A DNA stretch of 64,000 bases, from positions 19,660,991 to 19,724,990 of the forward strand of contig CP136061.1 in assembly GCA_032622095.1 (NCBI GenBank), in the 5' to 3' direction. Positions 23,833 to 33,700 of this stretch are shown piece by piece; position 1 is the stretch's first letter, and every line of letters begins with the position of its first letter. Source of the stretch: Siphonodentalium dalli. Taxonomy: Eukaryota; Mollusca; Scaphopoda; Gadilida; Siphonodentaliidae. The notes beneath the pieces were generated by a model that was not told the origin of the DNA, did no database searches, and saw only the letters and a program-made list of their open reading frames with translations. The position numbers were made by a program, and so were the translations under genes.

Positions 23833-24076
23833 TTAATATGCTGAACACAGCATTCCTGTCTGACATAAATGGTTTCTCCCATCAGTTATAAAAGTATGTA
23901 AGGGAATAGTCTATTATTCATCTGGAGGGATTTAGAAAATACGACAAACAAGTACAGTAGTATTCCAATATATTGGTGAAAAATGTTCAGATAATAAGTT
24001 CAACAAACGGCCAATATATCCTTAAGGGAACTTCTCGTCAATCAGCATTAATTTTAGAAAAGAAAATGATAAATAC

Positions 24077-24249
24077 CCCTAGCATGTTCATTCTTTCTGC
24101 TAGCATCCATATGATGATAAAGTCGATGTCATATTTATGGTTCATGATTACGATACGTGGCTCCTGCATATCGATGTAATGTCTGTCCTCATTTTTCATA
24201 AACACAGTACAATCTGTGTTCGACCACCATTGGCCAAGAAACGTGAAAT
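24077..24249 (-). CDS. AGPAT3/4-like: AGPAT3/4-type acyltransferase, exon 2
   Basis: A 173-bp exon encoding residues 61-118. Codon 61 is split one base/two bases with exon 1. Acceptor TTCTTCAG, donor GTATTT. It holds the catalytic HX4D motif as NHKYDID (N97, H98, D103), where the histidine and aspartate form the charge relay that activates the acceptor hydroxyl. The AGPAT3/4-specific GQWWSNTDCTVF lies at 66-77 and LAERMNMLGG spans the exon 2/3 junction. All residues needed for catalysis are present. The enzyme class transfers an acyl chain from acyl-CoA to lysophosphatidic acid to make phosphatidic acid, in the ER/Golgi membrane. Confidence 0.96.
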
Positions 24250-27200
24250 CTGAAGAACATAAAGTTAGAAGAAACATGATCACATTTGTCGAGGATTTAA
24301 ATTTGGTTTAGAGTTATTAATCCAAGAAAATTTATACCTTAGTATTTACTACATGTGTATCTTTGAATGATCGGTCCTCATAAAACCCGAACACAACCGA
24401 ACATAGCCGAACACAAGTCCAAACTAGAATGCACTCAGATAGAATGCCAACGTGCGCAAAAATGTAATAACAAATAATTTAAAAAATAATTTCACTGTAT
24501 TTTACTTAATTTATTTAATTTAATTTAATGTTAGCAAAAACAGACAATTACCATTTCTCATTTCATCACAGATAAAAGGCAAATTACTATATTAATCATT
24601 TAAGTAATTAAAACCAATTCCATGTTGCCGAAAGGATGAGACTTTAAAGGCACGTGAGGCCTTAGTGTCGAAAATATTCATATTTGTTCAAATCACCGTA
24701 AACAGAAAAAACAGTAAAACGCATACAGTTTCGTTCATATATACCATGACCATCGCGTAAACAGCATGTTATCATAAAGACGTACTATATTTTACCTAAG
24801 CAAGAGCCTGATTGTGTTACAGAAGACAGCACAATGCTACTGGCTAATCACACACAAATGGCATAAACGCTCTTTATTAGTTCCATATCAGGAATTCACC
24901 CACAAAGAACGCTCTTTATGTTTACCATCATAATATAAACAAACACCAGAAAAGTAACTTTTTATGCTTTTGTTTACATAACAATGGTCAACTATATGAC
25001 AATAACATACTGTTTATGCGATATTTCTTATTTGTATACGGACAAAGTCTGTCTACATTTGATGTTCTTTCTGTTTGTGGCGGTTTTTGACGGTTGGAAA
25101 TATTTTCACAGGATACCCACCGCCAAGGCCAACCGTACCTTTAACATGAAAACACCACCATGCATCACAAAAGCAGTCAAAATATTTAGAATGAGGAGAA
25201 ACAGCAGTCAGCTTCAAAGTTACCCCCAACTATTAAAGACTACACCATTTTAAAAATAAATTGCAAATATCTTATAAACAAGTTAACATATCGTTAAAAG
25301 CTACATTTAGTGACAGTGGGAGCGCTATTGGTAAGATCATTGTGTGAATGGTGAGTGACATATGTAAGCCATTAATTATCAACTGTCCACATACAAGTTT
25401 CCAGGATATAACATTTTTCAAAAAGGTACCAAAAATAAAATTTTCCCGCAAAAGAAATTATTTTGCCCATATAATACACAATGAGAAATAAAAATATGAG
25501 AAATGAAACATTTCAATGCAGAACAAAAAGATAAAAACATGGACATACTATTTACTTTCAATATTTTTCATTTACGTTCCTAGGAACATATTGAAAACTT
25601 TATTTGAAAAAAAAACGTTCAAAGTTACGCCCGTGTTCAAAGTTACCCCGGTTTACGGTACCTACGAATCTGTCTGATCGCAATACTGTTGCGCGAGCGC
25701 ATGTAATAATGGGAAATATAACAAATAAAGTTCATATGCATATGTATTCATGTTCAAGCTATTACTATACGAAGTTTGGTGGAGTTTGTGCCAATCATAA
25801 GTGTTTTATTTGATGTTTTGAAAACGCGTTTTGTGTTCGGCATAGAAAAGCCGAACACAAGCTTCTGTTCGGCACTCAGTCACCGGTAATTAATTAACAC
25901 ATAGATCTGGCGTTTGAGATATATAAATCTGACTACAGTCTACTAAATATACGACCACCTTGTAAAGTTCATAGGCATATGTATTCATATTCAAACTATT
26001 ACTATACGAAGTTTGGTGGAGTTTGGGCCAATAATAAGTGTTTTTTTTATGTTTTGTAAAACGCGTTTTGTGTTCGGCTTTTTCGGCATAAAAAAGCCGA
26101 ACACAAACTTCTGTCGTGGATTAGTTTATCCGCTGATATGTGATAATTATTATCTGCAAGATGTGATTTGGCAGGCTTTATTGTTGATGGCTGTTCCTCA
26201 CCTATAACTGTTAATTGTTTTGACAGTTAGTTGCAATCAGTGTTATAAACCGTAAACGAAACTAAACCAGGCGATTTTTTGGTAAATAGGTTTATTGCAA
26301 CTAAATAGACCATGGGATGAAAATCCCTGGACGCAATTGAAAAAAGTTTGTCTGAAACTTTTAGGATACTGCAAGAACTTTATATTTTCATAGCAAGATT
26401 GTTGCTTTTAACAATGTAAAATGTCCTTGTTTCGGGAGTTGCACATTCCCGAAAAAAAAGTGTTTTGTTAGCCGTTTTCGTCTGCATTCTTACTAAAATA
26501 CTACCCTCCCCCGTTATTATTACAAGTTCATTCAGATAATATGGTGACTATACTAAAGGGAATATGTCAAAATCTTTCAATAAACACCTTGGAATTTCCG
26601 AACTGGCATCTCACGGTCTTGATTTTAGTTTATTTAATGAATATCAGTCTTTGACTACCGGGGGGGGGGATTCGGGCACATGAGTGGTCGTATATTTAGT
26701 AAACGGTATATAGACTAAAATATCTCAAACGAGACATACATAACGGCTATGTGGAACAGGTCATGCAGGCGGTGTGACTAAACACCAAGCCAAACAAAGC
26801 CGTAGGAAATAAGAAGAAAAAATTAAGCTTATTCTATATTATTATGTATATGTGATGTTTATGTGACCAAATACAATTATTTTAATGATATTTATGGACG
26901 AAAGACCAATTAAACCGCCTAGAACACAGCGCGACGGACACCAAGCTACGGAAATTATTTGTAAAACACGGCACATGGATTAACGCAGTGGACGATTGAG
27001 GAGACTTTTGTCCTTCGTCATTGACAAGGCATCGACGCAAACATCGACCGACGGCCGATTGGCAATCCAAAAACTGCGGCCATAGCCAAGAAACCAGGCC
27101 AACAAAAGAGGGTAATATCTTCTAAAACGAACTCAAACAAATTTAATTTTTCTCAATTGCAATCATCAATATTTCTCAATTTCAACAATTGACTCGAGTG

Positions 27201-27493
27201 GTAAAGTAACACTATAAACAATACATATGTATAATATTACAACAACAAAAAATGCCGAACAGAAGCTTGTGTTCGGCTCTTCTGTGCCGAACACAAAATG
27301 CGTTTTACAAAACATGCAATAAAACACTTATTATTGGCCCATACTCCACCAAACTTCGTATAGTAATAGTTTGAACATGCGTACATATGCTAGTTTGTTA
27401 TATTTCCCATTATTACGTGCGCTCGCGCAACAGTATGGCGATCAGTCAGATTCGTAGGTACGTACGTTGGCGTCACCCTACTGATTTCACTCC

Positions 27494-27582
27494 ATGACGT
27501 CACCCTTACGCAGTACATGCCGGCGATGTTACGGAGTAGATTATAGAGTTGACGCCCTTGGCACTGACTTCCGTTATATATA
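27494..27582 (+). promoter_or_regulatory. Possible internal promoter: CRE and TATA-like box
   Basis: A perfect CRE palindrome TGACGTCA (about 27495) is followed about 75 bp later by TTATATATAAAC, inside the hAT-like element. The combination resembles a eukaryotic core promoter but could be chance in AT-rich DNA. Nothing recognisable lies downstream. Confidence 0.25.
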
Positions 27583-28105
27583 AACAAACCAGCGATGTGG
27601 CTTTTGTCGAAAATTGACAGTCAGTACATTCGCCCTGTATACATGTACTTTCAGAAAATACAAAACACCACAACGTTATACCCCACCAATGTCAGTGTCT
27701 CGATATCATTTTACCAAATTTCTTGACATGAAACCGAGACAGACACGGCGTGAAATACATCGCATTGAGTAAACAATTTCCCATTGTTTCAATTCAACTT
27801 CAAGATAACGGTAAAATCAAAACCGCAATTTGTAAGTGGTAAACATCTGAAAAAGACATCGGGTACCCGCAGAAACTAATTGTTGTGCATATTTATTTCT
27901 ATTTGAGGTGGCAATTTTTCATGTTTATCAGTATTTTTAACGATAAGAGCGATGGTAATTGGGGGACTATATTTTATCTAGCGCATTAAATTAAAATAAA
28001 AAGTCGTGAATTGGCTGAGTGTTTTCTATGGCCGCACATTTCGTTGATAATTACGAGCCATTTTTTTGTCTAAATAACATTTTTAAGTTCGAAGAGCATT
28101 ATAAT

Positions 28106-28273
28106 GGGGATAACAGGGTGGTGTTTTGTGATTTCGGAAAGGTACATGGCGAATATACTGTGGCAAATACCCGTTAATGGGCTCCGGCTCCACCGTCGCC
28201 CATTAAATAAATTTGCCACAGTATATTCGCCATGTACCTTTCCGAAATCACAAAACACCACACTGTTATCCCC
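28106..28273. repeat. 168-bp hairpin inside the hAT-like element
   Basis: Two ~76-bp arms, 28106-28181 and 28198-28273, are near-perfect inverted copies (outer end GGGGATAACAG, inner end TTAATGGG) around a 16-bp loop. The outer end is also present once more at 27665-27685 (CACCACAACGTTATACCCC). It may be a nested foldback insertion or a structural end of an older element. Confidence 0.85.
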
Positions 28274-28429
28274 TAAATAAAATTATAGAAGATTGTAATT
28301 GTCTTTTTTTTGCTAACATTAAATTAAATTTTTATTGCATTTTTGCGCACGTTGGCATCTCTCTGAGTGCATTCTAGTTTGGACTTGTGTTCGGTTATGT
28401 TCGATTGAGTTCGGCTTTTATGAGGACCC

Positions 28430-28630
28430 TGAATTATACCTTAGTATTTTACTACTAATGTATCTTTGATTTATACCTTTGTATTTACTACTTATTTATC
28501 ATTGATTTATACCTTGTATTTACTACTAATGTATCTTTGATTTATACCTTTGTATTTACTACTTATTTATCTTTGATTTATACCTTTGTATTTACTACTT
28601 ATTTATCTTTGATTTATACCTTAGAAATGA
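28430..28630. repeat. ~37-bp AT-rich tandem repeat in intron 1
   Basis: Five to six copies of TTTATACCTTTGTATTTACT then ACTTATTTATCTTTGA with small variants. One copy at 24325-24371 lies on the other side of the transposon, showing the transposon inserted into this array. Confidence 0.85.
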
Positions 28631-28704
28631 GCATTATATGAGCTGACATAACGTGTGCTTATTGTTTTTCGGGATGTTCAATAATTTCTGAACCAACTAC
28701 TTAC

Positions 28705-28885
28705 TTATCCACACGGAGTAGCTAAGATAACAGTTCAACTTGCGGCTGAGTTGTACGCTGATTGGTCTGACGAATATCATAACGAGTAGTGCCAAGACTG
28801 ATGCAATCGTCCCGCTCACGAAGAATGTCGCACACATCAGCAGCTGGAAGATGAACAACTTCCGGAGATATTTGGGCAGCGCCAT
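28705..28885 (-). CDS. AGPAT3/4-like: AGPAT3/4-type acyltransferase, first coding exon
   Basis: The exon encodes residues 1-60 plus one base, with the ATG at 28885-28883 and the donor GTAAGT (28704-28699). The start MALPKYLRKLF aligns with the N-termini of AGPAT3/4, and the sequence after it (residues 11-38) is a strong hydrophobic membrane anchor. The exon ends with RKLNCYLSYSVWI, matching the family block R(K/R)(I/L)NCRL(S/A)Y. A frame further upstream stays open to a codon at 28972, but that extension is unconserved. The bases before this ATG (TTATTTTTAACCACCAG) look like a 3' splice site, so the ATG may be the first codon of an internal exon with the 5' UTR exon further upstream. Confidence 0.94.
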
Positions 28886-29210
28886 CTGGTGGTTAAAAAT
28901 AATTATACAATTAATCTCGGATACCAGATTTTCCTGTGCGTTTGTTTGGGAACAATGCAAACCTGCCTTCAAAACGAGTTTCCTAGAAATTATGTTGTTG
29001 TTGTTTATGTTGTTTTAGATTTAGATTATAATTATTTGATGTAGCATGAGACAAATATACGACACATACCACATGTATGTATACACTTAGGTACATTATA
29101 TACAGCATTATACAATATAATATAATTATAGTTATATTAGATATTTATGATATATGTGAAAGGTTCAAGGAAAAGAATAAAGAAAAGCTTAGACTGCATG
29201 TGAAAATGAT
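28886..29210 (-). promoter_or_regulatory. Region 5' of the acyltransferase start
   Basis: About 325 bp between the start codon and the 12-bp array. It contains either the proximal promoter and 5' UTR or the end of a 5' UTR intron. The acceptor-like CCACCAG directly before ATG favours the second. It is very AT-rich, with no single convincing TATA box or initiator. Confidence 0.35.
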
Positions 29211-29850
29211 ATATCAATTATCATATGAATTATCCTATGAATTATCCTATGAATTATCCCAGTGATTATCCTATGTATTATCCTATGCATTATCCTATGA
29301 ATTATCCTATGAATTATCCCAGTGATTATCCTATGAATTATCCTATGAATTATCCTATGAATTAGCCTATGAATTATCCCAGTGATTATCCTATGAATTA
29401 TCCTATGAATTATCCTATGAATTATCCTACGAATTATCCCAGTGATTATCCCAGTGATTATCCTATGAATTATCCCAGTGATTATCCTATGAATTATCCT
29501 ATGCATTATCCTATGAATTATCCCAGTGATTATCATATGAATTATCCTATGAATAATCCCAGTGATTATCCTATAAATTATCCTATGAATTATCCCTGTG
29601 ATTATCCTATGAATTATCCTATGAATTATCCTATGAATTATCCTATGAATTATCCCTGTGATTATCCTATGAATTATCCTATGAATTATCCTATGAATTA
29701 TCCCAGTGATTATCCTATGACTTATCCCAGTGATTATCATATGTGATTATCCTATGAATTAAACCAGTTATTATCCTATGAATGATCATATGAATTATCC
29801 TATGAATTATCCTATGAATTATCCTATGAATTATCCTATGAATTATCATT
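29211..29850. repeat. 12-bp minisatellite upstream of the acyltransferase gene
   Basis: About 53 copies of the 12-mer TATGAATTATCC, interspersed with CAGTGATTATCC. On plus it reads Asn-Tyr-Pro-Met / Ser-Asp-Tyr-Pro repeats and on minus Ile-Ile-His-Arg repeats over more than 100 codons. Both are artefacts of a unit divisible by three. It starts 325 bp upstream of the gene's ATG and ends close to the first satellite spacer. Confidence 0.95.
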
Positions 29851-30023
29851 TCAGTGAGGTTGCAGTCAGGAAATGAGATTAAATTTTGTGGCAGAAATCT
29901 GTAGAAAAACAGAAATACAGGGATAGCGCGAAAAGTTCTCTTAATAGAAACTGTTTCCATTGCAATTCCTGATGGCTTTCGGCACATGGGCAGTGAGTGA
30001 AGTTCACAACTCCCAAGCACAAT

Positions 30024-30759
30024 GTATAAAATTATTAAAGATATGACTTAAATTAAATAACAGCCATTTAAGAACGAGATTTACTTGGAGAGAAAGAAGC
30101 CAACAAAATATATGACTCTATAATCTATATATGTGAGTAATGTATAACAAAGACCTCGGCTATTTACACGTACACACGGTGGATGCACTTATGTGTTGTT
30201 GTTATTGTTGTTCTTGTTGTGCCATAAACAGATAGAGCATCTTTAAATATAACCGTCCGTGATCAGGTTTGGGGTAATCGTAATCAAAATAATCGATTAC
30301 AGAATTTTGAACAATAGCCTGTAATCAGTAATCATGACAGTTATTTTTGTTTTACAAGTAATCGTAATATATTACTTTCAAATGTACCTGTAATCATGAT
30401 TATATTTTGATTACCTTTTGATTACTTTTACTAAAATATTCATATGGATGGATATTAGATACTCATAGTGTCATACTGTAGTACTGTGCAGTGTGCACAA
30501 ATACAAACCAACAACTTATCAGAGTGTTTATACAGGAATCACTATGGCGAAGATCTTTACCCAATTCCATTGAGATCCAATAACCCATAAGGACCACAAC
30601 AGAGATACATGTATCCGCACGAACGGAAAAAATACCAATATATCAAAATGAAAAACAGAGAAAGACAACAGGAAAATGTTAACAAAAAACAGATTCACTC
30701 ATTTGAAGTATTATTTGTGGCGAACCTTTATACCCAAGTTCATTGAGACAACAAATCAA
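30024..30759. repeat. Satellite spacer, first copy (S0)
   Basis: About 736 bp present once here and, in a 906-bp version, six more times inside the satellite. It contains a (GTT)n tract, many TAATC/GATTA motifs at about 30275-30430, and ends CAACAAATCAAGATGAATAT at the array edge. This copy lacks the ~80-bp satellite monomer found in the middle of all later copies and lacks their first ~95 bp, so it is probably the least altered version. Confidence 0.9.
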
Positions 30760-33700
30760 GATGAATATCCCCCGGAGAGATGTGGGCAGCGCCATGGAGC
30801 TGGTGGATAAAACAAATAATCTCATTTATCTTCGCATATCACAATGAATATCCCCCGGAGAGATGTGGGCAGCGCCATGGAGCTGGTGGATAAAACAAAT
30901 AATCTCATTTATCTCCGCATATCACGATGAATATCCCCCGGAGAGATGAGGGCAGCGCCATGGAGCTGGTGGATATAACAAATAATCTCATTTATCTCCG
31001 CATATCACGATGAATATCCCCCGGAGAGATGTGGGCAGCGCCATGGAGCTGGTGGATAAAACAAATGATCTCATTTATCTCCGCATATCACGATGAATAT
31101 CCCCCGGAGAGATGTGGGCAGCGCCATGGAGCTGGTGAATATAACAAATGATCTCATTTTTCTCCGCATATCACGATGAATATCCCCCGGAGAGATGTGG
31201 GCAGCGCCATGGAGCTGGTGGATAAAACAAATAATCTCATTTTTCTCCGCCTATCACGATGAATATCCCCCGGAGAGATGTGGGCAGCGCCATGGAGCTG
31301 GTGGATAAAACAAATAATCTCATTATATCCCCCGGAGAGATGTGGGCAGCGCCATGGAGCTGGTGGATATAACAAATAATCTCATTTATCTCCGCATATC
31401 ACGATGAATATCCCCCGGAGAGATGTGGGCAGCGCCATGGAGCTGGTGGATAAAACAAATGATCTCATTTTTCTCCGCATATCACGATGAATATCCCCCG
31501 GAGAGATGTGGGCAGCGCCATGGAGCTGGTGGATATAACAAATAATCTCATTTATCTCCGCATATCACGATGAATATCCCCCGGAGAGATGTGGGCAGCG
31601 CCATGGAGCTGGTGGATAAAACAAATGATCTCATTTTTCTCCGCATATCACGATGAATATCCCCCGGAGAGATGTGGGAAGCGCCATGGAGCTGGTGGAT
31701 AAAACAAATGATCTCATTTATCTTCGCATATCACGATGAATATCCCCCGGAGAGATGTGGGAAGCGCCATGGAGCTGGTGGATATAACAAATGATCTCAT
31801 TATATCCCCCGGAGAGATGTGGACAGCGCCATGGAGCTGGTGGATATAACAAATGATCTCATTTATCTCCGCATATCACGATGAATATCCCCCGGAGAGA
31901 TGTGGGAAGCGCCATGGAGCTGGTGGATATAACAAATAATCTCATTATATCCCCCGGAGAGATGTGGACAGCGCCATGGAGCTGGTGGATATAACAAATG
32001 ATCTCATTTTTCTCCGCATATCACGATGAATATCCCCCGGAGAGATGTGGGAAGCGCCATGGAGCTGGTGGATATAACAAATGATCTCATTTTTCTCCGC
32101 ATATCACGATGAATATCCCCCGGAGAGATGTGGGCAGCGCCATGGAGCTGGTGGATAAAACAAATGATCTCATTTATCTTCGCATATCACGATGAATATC
32201 CCCCGGAGAGATGTGGGCAGCGCCATGGAGCTGGTGGATATAACAAATAATCTCATTTTTCTCCGCATATCACGATGAATATCCCCCGGAGAGATGTGGG
32301 CAGCGCCATGGAGCTGGTGGATATAACAAATAATCTCATTTATCTTCGCATATCAAGATGAATATCCCCCGGAGAGATGTGGGCAGCGTCATGGAGCTGG
32401 TGGATAAAACAAATGATCTCATTATATCCCCCGGAGAGATGTGGGCAGCGCCATGGAGCTGGTGGATAAAACAAATGATCTCATTATATCCCCCGGAGAG
32501 ATGTGGGCAGCGCCATGGAGCTGGTGGATATAACAAATGATCTCATTTTTCTCCGCATATCACAATGAATATCCCCCGGAGAGATGTGGGAAGCGCCATG
32601 GAGCTGGTGGATATAACAAATAATCTCATTTATCTTCGCATATCACGATGAATATCCCCCGGAGAGATGTGGGCAGCGCCATGGAGCTGGTGGATATAAC
32701 AAATAATCTCATTATATCCCCCGGAGAGATGTGGGCAGCGCCATGGAGCTGGTGGATATAACAAATGATCTCATTTATCTTCGCATATCACGATGAATAT
32801 CCCCCGGAGAGATGTGGGCAGCGCCATGGAGCTGGTGGATATAACAAATAATCTCATTATATCCCCCGGAGAGATGTGGGCAGCGCCATGGAGCTGGTGG
32901 ATATAACAAATAATCTCATTTATCTCCGCATATCACGATGAATATCCCCCGGAGAGATGTGGGAAGCGCCATGGAGCTGGTGGATATAACAAATGATCTC
33001 ATTTTTCTCCGCATATCACGATGAATATCCCCCGGAGAGATGTGGGCAGCGCCATGGAGCTGGTGGATATAACAAATAATCTCATTTATCTCCGCATATC
33101 ACGATGAATATCCCCCGGAGAGATGTGGGCAGCGCCATGGAGCTGGTGGATAAAACAAATAATCTCATTTATCTCCGCATATCACGATGAATATCCCCCG
33201 GAGAGATGTGGGAAGCGCCATGGAGCTGGTGAATATAACAAATGATCTCATTTATCTTCGCATATCACAATGAATATCCCCCGGAGAGATGTGGGAAGCG
33301 CCATGGAGCTGGTGGATAAAACAAATAATCTCATTATATCCCCCGGAGAGATGTGGGAAGCGCCATGGAGCTGGTGGATAAAACAAATGATCTCATTTAT
33401 CTTCGCATATCACAATGAATATCCCCCGGAGAGATGTGGGCAGCGCCATGGAGCTGGTGGATATAACAAATGATCTCATTTTTCTCCGCATATCACGATG
33501 AATATCCCCCGGAGAGATGTGGGCAGCGCCATGGAGCTGGTGGATATAACAAATAATCTCATTTATCTCCGCATATCACGATGAATATCCCCCGGAGAGA
33601 TGTGGGAAGCGCCATGGAGCTGGTGGATATAACAAATAATCTCATTTATCTCCGCATATCACGATGAATATCCCCCGGAGAGATGTGGACAGCGCCATGG

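Larger units (their letters stand above)
21219..24076 (-). other. Intron 2 of the acyltransferase gene
   Basis: A 2,858-bp intron, donor GTATTT, acceptor TCTAG. More than two thirds of it is mobile DNA: the piggyBac-like element 21327-22897 and the MITE copy B 23384-23832. Between them (22900-23170) AAGCTTAATTGC/TTACGCTTAAG motifs recur several times in AT-rich DNA, followed by a (GACA)n microsatellite at about 23195-23236. Confidence 0.85.
24372..28429. mobile_element. 4.06-kb hAT-like DNA transposon, no recognisable transposase
   Basis: Terminal inverted repeats of about 100 bp: left CGGTCCTCATAAAA, right (reverse complement) GGGTCCTCATAAAA. Both continue with tandem CCGAACACAA / CCGAACATA subrepeats and then AGTCCAAACTAGAATGCACT. 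The flanks carry an 8-bp target duplication with one mismatch, TGAATGAT (24364-24371) and TGAATTAT (28430-28437). The flanking DNA is one tandem repeat when the element is removed, which confirms the boundaries. An 8-bp TSD and subterminal repeats point to the hAT superfamily. Internal CCGAACACAA-bearing blocks recur at 25650-25870, 25970-26110 and inverted at 27250-27460. No long reading frame or hAT dimerisation domain is visible, so it is non-autonomous or decayed. Confidence 0.8.
24250..28704 (-). other. Intron 1 of the acyltransferase gene
   Basis: A 4,455-bp intron with donor GTAAGT and acceptor TTCTTCAG. It is almost entirely occupied by the hAT-like element 24372-28429. The short remainder at both sides (24320-24371, 28430-28630) is one ~37-bp AT-rich tandem repeat that the transposon split. 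Confidence 0.9.

Noticed and set aside
28886-28972. N-terminal extension of the acyltransferase to a codon at 28972
   Set aside because: The extension has no family similarity and contains an acceptor-like site right before the ATG at 28885, where AGPAT homology begins.
29189-29746. 183-residue and 125-residue repetitive frames
   Set aside because: Artefacts of a 12-bp unit divisible by three; open on both strands and low complexity.
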